Numbered from the stretch's first letter, positions 36,642-45,242 are shown. The stretch is 64,000 nucleotides of DNA from Brasilonema sp. UFV-L1 (GCF_012912105.1 NZ_QMEA01000008.1:1-64000), one strand, 5' to 3'. Numbers and translations are program-made. The notes: generated by a model from the sequence alone, not told the origin.

Positions 36642-37004
36642 ATGTTACTTAATATTGAACATCTTGAGCAAATTAGAGATGAACGTCTAGAACAACTTGA
36701 AAAGCAGGAATTAGAACTCAATTCAAGTAGAGTTCAGCTTTTCTGGGAAAATGTTAAGAAGCGGGATTCAGCTAGAGCAGAAAAATTTTTCAGGGAGCGA
36801 CGGGCAATTGTCGTCCAACGAGTAAAGTTAGAGAATGAAATTCTCACAAGGATTGCCCGATCACTAAATGAACTTGAAGACGATCTTAAAGAGGGCTGCA
36901 AGAATCTACAAACACAAATTGATAATCTAGATAATGAAGTTGCCTTTCTCAATGTTCTCTCTCGTGTGACTGGCATTCTAGCTAGAATTCTTTTATTGTT
37001 CTAA
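36642..37004 (+). CDS. Small coiled-coil protein paired with the lipoprotein
   Basis: 120 residues from ATG 36642, chosen for the AGGAGG at 36629-36634; the frame is open back to 36609. It is nearly all helix and highly charged (LEQIRDERLEQLEKQELELN, SLNELEDDLKEGCKNLQTQI), ending in a hydrophobic stretch (VAFLNVLSRVTGILARILLLF-type) that could be a membrane-associated tail. No family recognised. It probably shares a transcript with the lipoprotein and a strong terminator lies 150 bases downstream. Confidence 0.7.
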   Translation: MLLNIEHLEQIRDERLEQLEKQELELNSSRVQLFWENVKKRDSARAEKFFRERRAIVVQRVKLENEILTRIARSLNELEDDLKEGCKNLQTQIDNLDNEVAFLNVLSRVTGILARILLLF

Positions 37005-37418
37005 TTGGATAAGAAACGTAGCATAGGTGTATAAGCCATGTAAACACTGTTGAGCTTACGTTTTGTTACATCGCTACTCGCGAGCGAAATTACCTCAATT
37101 ATCAAGCACTAAATTTGTAGCTAAATTTGTAGATTTACCAAGTTGTGAATCGAAAGCAGCAGTAAGCGATCGCTTTGGCAGTCACTTACTGCTGCTTTTC
37201 TATAAAAGTTTTTGCTCTCAGGCATTTATTCTGATTCAAAAATGACATCTGGAGACAAAAAATATTATGTATGATTAGCGAAAAATAATTCATTAGTACT
37301 TGTCTTAAACTCTAAAAATAATTCATTAGCAAACGTTTTTAAAAAAGATATTATTTGTATTAGGAAACAATCAAAGGATGAGCAAAAAATCCATCATTTA
37401 AGGAGTCACGTGCAATTT
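37005..37418. other. Spacer between the lipoprotein pair and the small-protein array
   Basis: About 410 bases. It carries the terminator at 37153-37199 and then an AT-rich stretch with two copies of AAAAATAATTCATTAG (about 37285 and 37314), likely upstream sequence of the first array gene. Confidence 0.5.
37153..37199 (+). terminator. Strong stem terminator with HIP1 site in the loop
   Basis: AAAGCAGCAGTAAG (37153-37166) pairs perfectly with CTTACTGCTGCTTT (37185-37198), followed by T and C. The 18-base loop contains GCGATCGC straddling its edge. It can end transcription of the lipoprotein pair. Confidence 0.7.
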
Positions 37419-37637
37419 ATGTCTACATACAACCCTGAAAACTACCCTAACCCCTGCGAATTTACTGTTCCTATCAAATTGAACGTTCCAATCTTCATCG
37501 AACCGACACTAGCAATCAAACCTGTTGAGCCTGTGAGGGAGAAAGTACAAGTTCATCTTGAACCAGATGTCTACCTTAGACCAGAAGTCGCAGCAGCTCC
37601 ACCTGTTTGTCTTCCTCAAAATGGATATAACAAATAG
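37419..37637 (+). CDS. Small Pro/Val-rich protein, array copy 1
   Basis: 72 residues starting MSTYNPENYPNPCEFTVPIK; the frame also opens at a GTG nine bases earlier but the ATG is shared by all copies. It is Pro- and Val-rich with alternating hydrophobic residues (VPIKLNVPIFIEPT, KPVEPVREKVQVHLEPDVYL), suggesting a small beta structure, one Cys at the N-terminal part and one near the C terminus (PPVCLPQNGY). No signal peptide. I recognise no family. It is the first of three paralogues at an exact spacing of 307 bp. Confidence 0.7.
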   Translation: MSTYNPENYPNPCEFTVPIKLNVPIFIEPTLAIKPVEPVREKVQVHLEPDVYLRPEVAAAPPVCLPQNGYNK

Positions 37638-37644
37638 CATCTGC

Positions 37645-37667
37645 CTGTTGTATAGACTTTACAACAG
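37645..37667. promoter_or_regulatory. Hairpin in the array spacer, copy 1
   Basis: CTGTTGTA (37645-37652) and TACAACAG (37660-37667) form a perfect 8-bp stem with a 7-base loop. The same hairpin recurs 307 bp later, within a spacer identical in both copies. Confidence 0.6.
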
Positions 37668-37725
37668 TCATAACCCCAATCATCAACTCACACAATTCGT
37701 TTTCAACTCATAAGGATTGCAATTT

Positions 37726-37944
37726 ATGTCTACATACAACCCCGAACGCTACCCTAACGCCTGCGAATTCACTGTTCCTATCAAATTGAACGTTCCAATC
37801 TTCATCGAACCGACACTAGTAATCAAACCTGTTGAGCCTGTGAGGGAGAAAGTCAACGTTCATCTCGAACCAGATATTTACCTGGAATCAGAAGTCACAG
37901 CAACTCCACCTGTTTGTCTTCCTCAAAATGGATATAACAAATAG
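37726..37944 (+). CDS. Small Pro/Val-rich protein, array copy 2
   Basis: 72 residues. Differs from copy 1 at a few places (NPERYPNAC, LVIKPVEP, KVNVHLEPDIYLESEVTATP). ATG at 37726 lies behind AAGGA at 37711-37715, the same ribosome binding site as copy 3. The DNA between copies 1 and 2 and between copies 2 and 3 is identical, so the duplications are recent or the spacers have been homogenised. Same predicted character and same lack of a known family as copy 1. Confidence 0.7.
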   Translation: MSTYNPERYPNACEFTVPIKLNVPIFIEPTLVIKPVEPVREKVNVHLEPDIYLESEVTATPPVCLPQNGYNK

Positions 37945-37951
37945 CATCTGC

Positions 37952-37974
37952 CTGTTGTATAGACTTTACAACAG
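37952..37974. promoter_or_regulatory. Hairpin in the array spacer, copy 2
   Basis: Same CTGTTGTA/TACAACAG stem-loop as at 37645-37667, exactly 307 bp downstream. Confidence 0.6.
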
Positions 37975-38032
37975 TCATAACCCCAATCATCAACTCACAC
38001 AATTCGTTTTCAACTCATAAGGATTGCAATTT

Positions 38033-38287
38033 ATGTCTACATACAACCCCGAAAACTACCCTAACGCCTGCGAATTTACTGTTCCTATCAAATTGAACGT
38101 TCCAATCTTCATTGAACCGACAGTAGCAATCAAACCTGTTGAGCCTGTGAGAGAGAAAGTAAACGTTCATCTCGAACCAGATATCTACCTTAGACCAGAA
38201 GTAACAGCAGCTCCACCTGTTTGTGTTCCTCAAAATGGATATGGCAAACAGCAGTTGCCTGCTTCAAAAATCCAATCAGAATCATAA
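38033..38287 (+). CDS. Small Pro/Val-rich protein, array copy 3, extended C terminus
   Basis: 84 residues. It keeps the core (NPENYPNACEFTVPIKLNVP, TVAIKPVEPVREKVNVHLEP) but the end, where copies 1 and 2 stop after QNGYNK, reads on as QNGYGKQQLPASKIQSES. This longer form may be the ancestral one, because the shared spacer starts within the codons of its tail. It is followed by a hairpin at 38373-38398 that may end the array transcript. No family recognised. Confidence 0.7.
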   Translation: MSTYNPENYPNACEFTVPIKLNVPIFIEPTVAIKPVEPVREKVNVHLEPDIYLRPEVTAAPPVCVPQNGYGKQQLPASKIQSES

Positions 38288-38372
38288 GTTTGATAGTCAA
38301 TTACTTGACGTTGAATCGTTAATTCTTGGTTTTGCATTGTTTGTTCTAGGTAGTGTTTTAACTGCCTAGAAA

Positions 38373-38398
38373 GAGGTGATTAGGAAACTGATCACCTC
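38373..38398 (+). terminator. Hairpin after the array
   Basis: GAGGTGAT (38373-38380), loop of ten, ATCACCTC (38391-38398), then CTTTGTTG. A short T-run follows, so it may be a weak terminator. Confidence 0.55.
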
Positions 38399-38450
38399 CT
38401 TTGTTGTCCCAAATTTTTAAGTATTCAGGCTCTAAAATTTTTTAAAACTT

Positions 38451-38981
38451 ATGTCTACACTCTCCGATTCCATGCAAAAACGCAAACTTAATGTCTCTAT
38501 GATGTTAAAAGTGCCTATTGACCTCGAAATAGAAGTCTTGGGAATACCACCTACAAACTACCACCAAGTCGAGGATAAAAAAGAGGATAAAAAATTTTTT
38601 AACCTCACAGGAAATTCTCAGCCAGAAATTATTATTAACGAAGCGAGTCTAGCCGACCTTGATAAAGATAGTCAGGTTCTACTCAGTCAACTTGTAACTC
38701 AGCTAGAGCAAACAGGCAAGATTTCTTCTATGTTGTCCCAAACCCAACATGAGCAAGAGAACTCAGGAAATGATGAACAGGAGATAGCACATAAACGCGA
38801 TTTTGTCAATACTTTGTTATCAAACGAAGAGCTTGCAGTTATCCAACCACAAACTCCACCGTATAAGAAAAAAATTATAGGACGTGCCTTGGACTCATTC
38901 AACGATGGTTTTACCCTTGTCGCGAATATTATGGGAACAATTTTGTTTTTAGGCAAAGTTGCTAACTATAGCTGGGAGTGA
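38451..38981 (+). CDS. 176-aa hypothetical protein beside the array
   Basis: 176 residues. Its N terminus (MSTLSDSMQKRKLNVSMMLK then VPIDLEIEVLG) has the same alternating pattern as the array proteins (KLNVPIFIEP), which may mean distant relation. The middle is acidic and helical (LADLDKDSQVLLSQLVTQLE) and the end has a hydrophobic stretch (GFTLVANIMGTILFLGKVA) that could be membrane-associated. No signal peptide and no known domain. It follows the array on the same strand after a hairpin, so it may belong to the same locus. Confidence 0.65.
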   Translation: MSTLSDSMQKRKLNVSMMLKVPIDLEIEVLGIPPTNYHQVEDKKEDKKFFNLTGNSQPEIIINEASLADLDKDSQVLLSQLVTQLEQTGKISSMLSQTQHEQENSGNDEQEIAHKRDFVNTLLSNEELAVIQPQTPPYKKKIIGRALDSFNDGFTLVANIMGTILFLGKVANYSWE

Positions 38982-38985
38982 AGTA

Positions 38986-39013
38986 CCTACACTTACCCGA
39001 AGGGAAGTGTAGG
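38986..39013. terminator. Hairpin after the 176-aa gene
   Basis: CCTACACTT (38986-38994) pairs with AAGTGTAGG (39005-39013); ACCC and GGGA continue the stem after one mismatch. It lies between convergent genes. Confidence 0.6.
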
Positions 39014-39044
39014 GGACAATGCGTCGGATGGTTTCGTCATCGCC

Positions 39045-39095
39045 CAACAATTCATCTCACACCTCCCTCCGGGTAGGATGTGAGATGAATTGTTG
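39045..39095. terminator. 17-bp inverted repeat between convergent genes
   Basis: CAACAATTCATCTCACA (39045-39061) and TGTGAGATGAATTGTTG (39079-39095) are exact inverted arms around a 17-base loop. Together with the hairpin at 38986 it separates the 176-aa gene from the VOC gene. Confidence 0.65.
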
Positions 39096-39138
39096 AAATA
39101 GGTAAAGTCAAAGATTAAGCTGTTAAGGTATGGAACCG

Positions 39139-39501
39139 CTACAAGTGTTGACTCAATTCGATAATATTCCCATCAGGGTCTTTAGTGAACAGGGCTGGAC
39201 GTCCAGAAGCGCTAGCTTGAATAAAGCAGTTATTATCTAAGAGTTCTTGTTTCGCTGCGTCTAAGTCAGCAACAGAAAAAGCAACGTGGGGATTGCGTCC
39301 CCATTTTTCATTTTGGTTTTCAGTGGGAACTCCCTGGGCGGCTATGAGGTGAATTTGATCATTCCCAACTTGGTACCAAGCGCCAGGGTATTTCAGAGAG
39401 CGTTCTACTTTTGGCAATCCTAGCACCTTTCCATAGAAATGTTCGGCTCGTTCCAAGTCCGTGACAAGAATGGCTGTGTGAAGATACTGAGTAATCTGCA
39501 T
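39139..39501 (-). CDS. VOC-superfamily (glyoxalase/dioxygenase-like) protein
   Basis: 120 residues with two beta-alpha-beta-beta-beta modules: [20 protein letters not shown] starts the first and [20 protein letters not shown] the second, ending [13 protein letters not shown]. Candidate metal ligands are His of LHTA, His of NPHVAF and Glu of IIEL. The superfamily includes glyoxalase I, dioxygenases and resistance proteins, and the substrate cannot be told. The gene is divergent from the aspartoacylase gene with about 70 bases between the starts. Confidence 0.85.
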   Translation of the reverse strand: MQITQYLHTAILVTDLERAEHFYGKVLGLPKVERSLKYPGAWYQVGNDQIHLIAAQGVPTENQNEKWGRNPHVAFSVADLDAAKQELLDNNCFIQASASGRPALFTKDPDGNIIELSQHL

Positions 39502-39571
39502 GGTAGAGTACTATATCTTTGAGATAGCGGTTCTCAATAGAATACATTACATTTTTAATCTTCTTATAATT

Positions 39572-40459
39572 ATGAACCAGATCAAACGGGTTGCGATTGT
39601 TGGTGGAACTCACGGAAATGAGTTTACAGGCATATACCTCATTAAAAAGTTTGACCAGTTTCCTGATTTAATTCAACGACCTAGCTTGGATACTTTGACG
39701 TTATTTGGTAATCCCAAAGCTTTTGAGGAAAATAGACGCTACATTGACAACGACTTGAATCGTTGCTTCTTAAGTCAAGACTTGCTTAATCCAACACTCA
39801 GTAGCTATGAACACATTCGGGCAAAAGCCATTGACCAAATACTAGGACCAAAAGGCACATCCCAAGTCGATATGATTTTGGATTTGCACTCCACAACTGC
39901 AAACATGGGGCTGAGTCTTTTGCTGCGTAGCCAGCATCCCTTCAATCTTCAATTAGTAGCCTACCTTAGCTCGATTAATCCCTTGATAAAGGTTTATTTG
40001 ATACCACCGAGGAAAGAAAGCGCCCCTCTTTCCTCCCTGTGCGAATTAGGTTTTGTGATTGAGGTGGGTCCTGTGGCTCAGGGTGTCTTGAATGCAGATT
40101 TATTTCAGAAAACAGAGAAACTTATTTATACAATACTAGACTATGTAGAAGCACACAATCAACAAGCAACTCCACAGACTAACTCCACACTCACCCTCTA
40201 TCAATATGTTGAGAGTCTCGATTACCCCAGAAACGATAAAGGAGAGATTCAAGCGATGATTCACCCAGACCTTCAGTTTAGGGATTATGAGCCTCTCAAT
40301 CCAGGTGATGCAATTTTTCTGACCTTTGATGGTAGAAATATTACTTATGAAGGAGAATCAACAGTCTATCCAGTCTTTATTAATGAAGCAGCTTACTACG
40401 AGAAAGGTATTGCCATGCATTTAACCAAAAAACAACAGGTACTGTTGAGAGATTGGTGA
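39572..40459 (+). CDS. Aspartoacylase-like zinc carboxypeptidase
   Basis: 295 residues from ATG 39572, at the conserved start ([20 protein letters not shown]); the frame extends upstream to the VOC gene start without conserved sequence. Zinc ligands are His14 and Glu17 in GGTHGNE and His in [22 protein letters not shown] gives substrate-binding Arg/Asn residues. The family (AspA/AstE) removes acyl groups from N-acyl amino acids, such as N-acetylaspartate. Cyanobacteria commonly carry one copy of uncertain role. A 62-aa gene starts one base after the stop, so the two are probably translated from one transcript. Confidence 0.88.
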   Translation: MNQIKRVAIVGGTHGNEFTGIYLIKKFDQFPDLIQRPSLDTLTLFGNPKAFEENRRYIDNDLNRCFLSQDLLNPTLSSYEHIRAKAIDQILGPKGTSQVDMILDLHSTTANMGLSLLLRSQHPFNLQLVAYLSSINPLIKVYLIPPRKESAPLSSLCELGFVIEVGPVAQGVLNADLFQKTEKLIYTILDYVEAHNQQATPQTNSTLTLYQYVESLDYPRNDKGEIQAMIHPDLQFRDYEPLNPGDAIFLTFDGRNITYEGESTVYPVFINEAAYYEKGIAMHLTKKQQVLLRDW

Positions 40460-40460
40460 T

Positions 40461-40649
40461 ATGGTACGAGCTATCCTCCCTACGGGCAAATTTGCAGGCA
40501 ATCACGTCGGTCGATTAACTGTAAGAGAAAGTGGAGTTTTTGAAATGAGAACCCCAAAAGGCAAAGTTAGTCCAGTACGTCACAAGTACTGTAAGTCAAT
40601 TCATCGTAATGACGGGTATGTGTACTCGTTTTCCACAAATGTCCAATGA
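40461..40649 (+). CDS. Small conserved-looking protein after aspartoacylase
   Basis: 62 residues (MVRAILPTGKFAGNHVGRLT, then FEMRTPKGKVSPVRHKYC). It starts one base after the aspartoacylase stop codon and has a strand-rich pattern with GRxxVRxxGxFxxxTPxGKV and a central Cys, which I associate with short cyanobacterial proteins of unknown role. No catalytic motif. The tight coupling supports that it is translated. Confidence 0.6.
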   Translation: MVRAILPTGKFAGNHVGRLTVRESGVFEMRTPKGKVSPVRHKYCKSIHRNDGYVYSFSTNVQ

Positions 40650-40899
40650 ATCGATGATTAGAGGAGTAGCGATCGCCCATTATTAATCAAAATTTCTAAA
40701 ATTACGCTTTTGAACGCAAATTGCCATCAGTCCGAAATCAGTGCAACATCAAATGATAATAATAGAAAAACAAAATTTATCTTATTATTTAAATAACTAA
40801 TAGAAAGCTTTAAAAGTTGACATTTTACAACTGGAGTGTTTCCCAGCAGAATAAGAGTTAAGAATACTCACGCCAAAAGATTGTTGGAGGTACAAGCGT

Positions 40900-42630
40900 A
40901 TGGTTGCACTCACTGCTCGTTCTGAAAAGACTCAATCGCACGGTCGCTTGACCATGCAAACAGTTGATATTGGCGTTGACACGATGGCTATTCGCTCTCT
41001 GGATTGGGATCGCGATCGCTTCGACATTGAGTTTGGATTGAACAATGGTACAACCTATAATTCGTTTCTGATTCACAGTGAAAAGACTGCTCTAATTGAC
41101 ACCTCTCACCGGAAGTTTCAGCAGTTGTACTTAGATGTGTTAAACGGATTACTTGACCTCTCAACGCTAGACTATTTAATTATTAGTCATACCGAACCGG
41201 ATCACAGTGGACTTGTTAAAGAGGTGTTGCAATTAGCTCCTCAAGTGACGGTAGTAGGAGCAAAAGTTGCCATCCAGTTCCTCGAAAATATGGTACATCA
41301 GCCATTTCAATCATTGATAGTTAAAAATGGCGATCGCCTGGATTTAGGCAACGGACATGAGTTGGAATTCGTGAGTGCTCCCAATCTCCACTGGCCTGAT
41401 ACTATTTTTACTTACGATCCTAAAACCCGCATCCTCTTCACCTGTGATGCCTTTGGGATGCACTACTGCGACGATCACACCTTTGATGAAGATCCAGAAT
41501 TACTTGAAGCCGATTTTAAATATTACTACGACTGCCTGATGGGTCCAAATGCCCGTTCCGTGCTGTCTGCCATCAAACGTATGGAAAAATTAGAGATCAG
41601 CACAATCGCCACAGGGCATGGACCTTTATTACAACATCATTTGTCAGACTGGGTGAATAGTTACCAGAAATGGAGTCAGGAACAAGCTAAAGCAGATACT
41701 CTGGTTGCCCTATTCTACTGTGAAGATTACGGCTTTTGCGACGAATTAGCAAGAGCGATCGCTCATGGTGTCCAGAGAAATGGGGTAGCGGTAGAACTGG
41801 TAGATTTAAATACTGCTGAACCCCATGAAGTACGAGAATTAGTCAACCAAGCGACGGGTTTAGTTATTGGTATGCCATCCCAATCGAATCAAAATGCCCA
41901 TGCAGCTTTAAGTACCATTCTCGCAGCTGCACACCGTAAGCAAGCAGTCGGACTGTTTGAAAGTGGCGGTAGGGAAGATGAACCAATTTATCCGTTGCGT
42001 AACAAGTTTCAAGAAATCGGTCTGACGGAAGCCTTCCCGCCGATTTTAATCAAAGAACCACCAACGCATATCACCGAACAAATGTGTGATGAAGCGGGTA
42101 CAGATATCGGACAATGGTTAACTCGCGATCGCACAATCAAACAAATCAAAGCCATAGATAATGATTTAGAACGGGCATTGGGAAGGTTAAGCAGTGGACT
42201 CTATATTATTACCGCCCAGAAAACAGATGTCACCAGTGCCATGTTTGCCTCTTGGGTGATGCAAGCAAGCATGAATCCTTTGGGAGTCGCGATCGCAGTT
42301 GCCAAAGACAGGGCAATTGAATCATTACTCCACGTAGGCGATCGCTTTGTTCTCAACGTCTTAGAAGAAGACAACTACCAAAGCTTAATGAAACACTTCC
42401 TCAAGCGTTTCCCTCCTGGTTCAGATCGATTTGCAAACATCAAAACCTACCCCGCTAGCAATGGCTGTCCCATTCTGGCAGATGCTTTAGCCTATATGGA
42501 ATGTGAAGTCACGACGCGAATCGAGTGCAGTGATCACTGGATTATTTACAGCAGCGTCCAAACTGGCAGAGTGGCTAAACTAGATGCCCTCACCGCCGTT
42601 CACCATCGTAAGGTTGGTAACCATTATTAA
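40900..42630 (+). CDS. flv4: Flavodiiron protein Flv4-like (canonical diiron site)
   Basis: 576 residues in three domains: metallo-beta-lactamase-like (about 30-255), flavodoxin-like (about 265-405) and a C-terminal flavin-reductase domain (about 425-575) found in class C cyanobacterial proteins. The diiron ligands in ISHTEPDHSG follow the canonical HxExDH pattern, and CDAFGMHYC and TGHGPLL carry later ligands. Such proteins reduce oxygen to water with electrons from the photosynthetic chain. The order canonical protein, PsiE-like membrane protein, non-canonical protein equals the Synechocystis flv4-sll0218-flv2 operon, which protects photosystem II at low CO2. GGAGGT lies upstream of the ATG. 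Confidence 0.92.
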   Translation: MVALTARSEKTQSHGRLTMQTVDIGVDTMAIRSLDWDRDRFDIEFGLNNGTTYNSFLIHSEKTALIDTSHRKFQQLYLDVLNGLLDLSTLDYLIISHTEPDHSGLVKEVLQLAPQVTVVGAKVAIQFLENMVHQPFQSLIVKNGDRLDLGNGHELEFVSAPNLHWPDTIFTYDPKTRILFTCDAFGMHYCDDHTFDEDPELLEADFKYYYDCLMGPNARSVLSAIKRMEKLEISTIATGHGPLLQHHLSDWVNSYQKWSQEQAKADTLVALFYCEDYGFCDELARAIAHGVQRNGVAVELVDLNTAEPHEVRELVNQATGLVIGMPSQSNQNAHAALSTILAAAHRKQAVGLFESGGREDEPIYPLRNKFQEIGLTEAFPPILIKEPPTHITEQMCDEAGTDIGQWLTRDRTIKQIKAIDNDLERALGRLSSGLYIITAQKTDVTSAMFASWVMQASMNPLGVAIAVAKDRAIESLLHVGDRFVLNVLEEDNYQSLMKHFLKRFPPGSDRFANIKTYPASNGCPILADALAYMECEVTTRIECSDHWIIYSSVQTGRVAKLDALTAVHHRKVGNHY

Positions 42631-42750
42631 CTGCAAACTACTTCTCTGCCTCACTCCCTCATATCGTTTCCGGTTGAATTTGAATCATTAAAAAACCGCA
42701 CGAGGCAAGAGAGAACGCAGAGGAAGAGGAAGAGGAAGGAGAAATAATTT

Positions 42751-42787
42751 CGGTACAAACGGATTTGATATCACTCTCTCACCGTCA
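42751..42787. repeat. Short dispersed repeat within the flv operon spacer
   Basis: ACAAACGGATTTGATAT followed by CTCACCGTCA. The same two pieces occur in the same order near 28874 and 28944, there separated by about 50 extra bases. Confidence 0.5.
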
Positions 42788-42803
42788 TAGGAGTTTTTAG
42801 ACA

Positions 42804-43334
42804 ATGCAACTACTCAAAAGCATACCAGTCAAACCCATCAAGCGGGAAAGCTGGTTAAATCTCGGTCGAATTGTGCAAGCACTGGAATTGGTTCAGGACT
42901 TAATCGTGATTTCGCTGTGCATCGGGCTATTTAGCTTTATGGTGCTGCAAATCCGCAATATGTTCCTCTCTCTCATCCCCCCAATTCACTTCCACGTCGT
43001 CACAGCAGATATCCTGTCGTTGCTAATTTTAGTAGAGTTATTTCGTCTGTTAATTATTTACCTGCAAGAACAACGAGTTTCTATTGGGGTTGCTGTAGAA
43101 GTGTCAATTGTTTCTGTGTTGCGAGAAATGATTGTGCGAGGCGTATTAGAAACATCGTTTATGCAAGTTTTCGCCGCTTGTGCGTTCTTAGTGGTATTAG
43201 GGGTGTTACTGGTTGTGAGAGTTTGGCTACCTCCAACCTTTGAAGGTATCGATCCAGAACAAGAAGTTTCAAAGCGATACAAAAAGCACCTCGCCCAAGA
43301 AATGGCACAATCTCAGACTCATGTTGAGTTTTGA
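42804..43334 (+). CDS. PsiE-like membrane protein (Sll0218 type)
   Basis: 176 residues with four membrane helices (about 32-55, 65-88, 100-122 and 125-150) and polar ends; the pattern matches the PsiE superfamily. Its place between two flavodiiron genes is the position of sll0218 in Synechocystis, where the protein helps assemble or stabilise photosystem II and works with the Flv2/Flv4 heterodimer. The stop codon lies 35 bases ahead of the flv2 ATG. The spacer after flv4 is 173 bases and contains a short dispersed repeat, longer than in the model operon. Confidence 0.85.
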   Translation: MQLLKSIPVKPIKRESWLNLGRIVQALELVQDLIVISLCIGLFSFMVLQIRNMFLSLIPPIHFHVVTADILSLLILVELFRLLIIYLQEQRVSIGVAVEVSIVSVLREMIVRGVLETSFMQVFAACAFLVVLGVLLVVRVWLPPTFEGIDPEQEVSKRYKKHLAQEMAQSQTHVEF

Positions 43335-43369
43335 AAATCTCTTCTAGTCCAACCATCAACAACCAACTG

Positions 43370-45115
43370 ATGTCTATGTCTGTACAAACTCTAGCCCCCA
43401 CAACCAGCCACCCTCGTGACGTCCAAGTTGCTGAAATCGCGAATCATACTTTAGTTTTGCGATCGCGCACTTGGGAACGCCTCAAGTTTGAAGTTGAATA
43501 CGCCCGCCAAAAAGGAACAACAGCGAATTCCTATCTCATCCAAGCAGATCGGACTGCTTTAATTGATCCTCCAGGTGAGTCTTTTACCCAGATTTTCTTA
43601 CAAGAACTCAACAAACATGCTGATTTGACGCAATTAGATTATATAATCCTCAACCACGTCAATCCTAACCGGATGGCAACCCTGAAAGTTCTCCTCGAAC
43701 AAGCACCACAAGCTAAGATTGTCTGTTCTAAACCAGCTGCTAATGTTCTGAAAACGACTTTCCCTGACTGGGAGTCGAAAATTCAGCTAGTTCGTGTTGA
43801 AGACACTCTAGATTTGGGAGGAGAACATCAACTGCAATTCGTCACTGTACCGACTCCCCGTTGGGCGGATGGAATGTGTACTTACGACTGTGCTACCCGC
43901 ATTCTCTACAGTGACAAATTTTTTGGGGTTCATGTTTGTAGCGATGTTCTTTTTGATGAGGATTGGAAGCAACTGGATGCGGATCGCCGCTACTATTTTG
44001 ACTGTCTCCATGCTACCCAGGCAAAACAAGTCGAAGCAGCTTTAGATAAATTAGCACCCTTAAAAGCCAAATTTTATGCTCCTGGTCATGGTCCGGTTGT
44101 CCGCTACAGCCTCAGTCGTTTTACCTACGATTATCGCCAATGGTGTCAGGAACAGAAAACCCAGGAATTGCGAGTTGCCTTGCTTTATGCGTCTGCTTAT
44201 GGTAATACAGCGACTTTAGCACAGGCGATCGCCCAAGGGTTGATTCAAAATGGGATTGCAGTCGAATCTATCAATTGCGAATTAGCAGAACCCGCCGAAA
44301 TTACACGTGCAGTGGAAGCTTGTAATGGCTTCATTATCGGTTCTCCTACTTTAGGTGGTCACGCACCCACCCAAATTCAAACTGCCTTGGGAATTATTTT
44401 ATCAGCTGCAACGAAAACTAAGCTAGCAGGAGTCTTTGGTTCTTACGGCTGGAGTGGTGAAGCCACCGATCTGATTGAAAACAAATTGTTGGATGCTAAT
44501 TTCCGTTTAGGGTTTGAAACTATCCGCGTTCGCTTTAGTCCCACTGAGTTCACTTTGCAGCAGTGTCAGGATGCTGGGGCAGAATTTGCCCAAGTCTTGA
44601 AAAAGAAACAAAAGCTTCGTGCGCCTCGCCAAGCTTTGACAGAAGCGCAAATTGACCGAACACAACAAGCCGTTGGACGCATCATCGGTTCTCTTTGCGT
44701 CCTCAGTTCTCGGCGCGGTGATAGCCATAGTGGTATCCTTACTTCTTCGGTTTCTCAAGCTACTTTTAATCCTCCTGGTTTGATGATAGCCATTGCTCAA
44801 GATCAAAATCCAGATGCAATTATTCATCCCGGTGATCAATTTGTCCTCAACATCCTGAAGGAAGGACGCAACCTGCGGCGACACTTTTCTTATCGTAGTA
44901 CGCCAGGAGACAATCCCTTTGCTCAGTTAGCGACTCAAAGTGCTAACAACGGTTGCTTAATTCTTAGTGATGCCCTCGCTTATTTGGAATGTACTGTCCA
45001 ACAACGGATGGAATGTGGCGATCGCTGGTTAATTTACGCAACAACAGACGAGGGGAAAGTTCTAGAACCGATAGGCGTGACTGCGATCGAGCACCGCAAA
45101 TCAGGTAGCCATTAG
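43370..45115 (+). CDS. flv2: Flavodiiron protein Flv2-like (altered diiron site)
   Basis: 581 residues from ATG 43370 (ATG 43376 is a close alternative; the frame runs back to a TTG in the previous gene). Same three domains as the upstream protein, but the diiron motif reads LNHVNPNRMAT instead of HxExDH, so Glu, Asp and second His are Asn, Asn and Arg. This loss is characteristic of Flv1 and Flv2, the partners of Flv3 and Flv4. The protein should form the heterodimer with the upstream Flv4-like protein and not bind iron in the usual way. The flavodoxin part (LYASAYGNTATLAQAIAQG) is intact. Confidence 0.92.
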   Translation: MSMSVQTLAPTTSHPRDVQVAEIANHTLVLRSRTWERLKFEVEYARQKGTTANSYLIQADRTALIDPPGESFTQIFLQELNKHADLTQLDYIILNHVNPNRMATLKVLLEQAPQAKIVCSKPAANVLKTTFPDWESKIQLVRVEDTLDLGGEHQLQFVTVPTPRWADGMCTYDCATRILYSDKFFGVHVCSDVLFDEDWKQLDADRRYYFDCLHATQAKQVEAALDKLAPLKAKFYAPGHGPVVRYSLSRFTYDYRQWCQEQKTQELRVALLYASAYGNTATLAQAIAQGLIQNGIAVESINCELAEPAEITRAVEACNGFIIGSPTLGGHAPTQIQTALGIILSAATKTKLAGVFGSYGWSGEATDLIENKLLDANFRLGFETIRVRFSPTEFTLQQCQDAGAEFAQVLKKKQKLRAPRQALTEAQIDRTQQAVGRIIGSLCVLSSRRGDSHSGILTSSVSQATFNPPGLMIAIAQDQNPDAIIHPGDQFVLNILKEGRNLRRHFSYRSTPGDNPFAQLATQSANNGCLILSDALAYLECTVQQRMECGDRWLIYATTDEGKVLEPIGVTAIEHRKSGSH

Positions 45116-45129
45116 TGAAAACACAAGTT

Positions 45130-45155
45130 CCCTGACTTCTCGTTTGAAGTCGGGG
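45130..45155 (+). terminator. Hairpin after flv2
   Basis: CCCTGACTTC (45130-45139) pairs with GAAGTCGGGG (45146-45155), one wobble, 6-base loop. It starts 14 bases after the flv2 stop. No T-run. Confidence 0.6.
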
Positions 45156-45242
45156 ATTGCAATAGGAGTTCATTTTCACAAATGAAATATCTTATTTTTT
45201 ATCTATAATTTATAGACTTAATAACCTCATATTTTCTTATCA

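Larger units (their letters stand above)
37410..38287 (+). repeat. 307-bp tandem triplication
   Basis: Three head-to-tail units with start-to-start distance of exactly 307 bp (ATG at 37419, 37726, 38033), each holding one small gene. Units 1 and 2 include the 88-base spacer in identical form; unit 3 diverges after its coding core. Confidence 0.85.
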
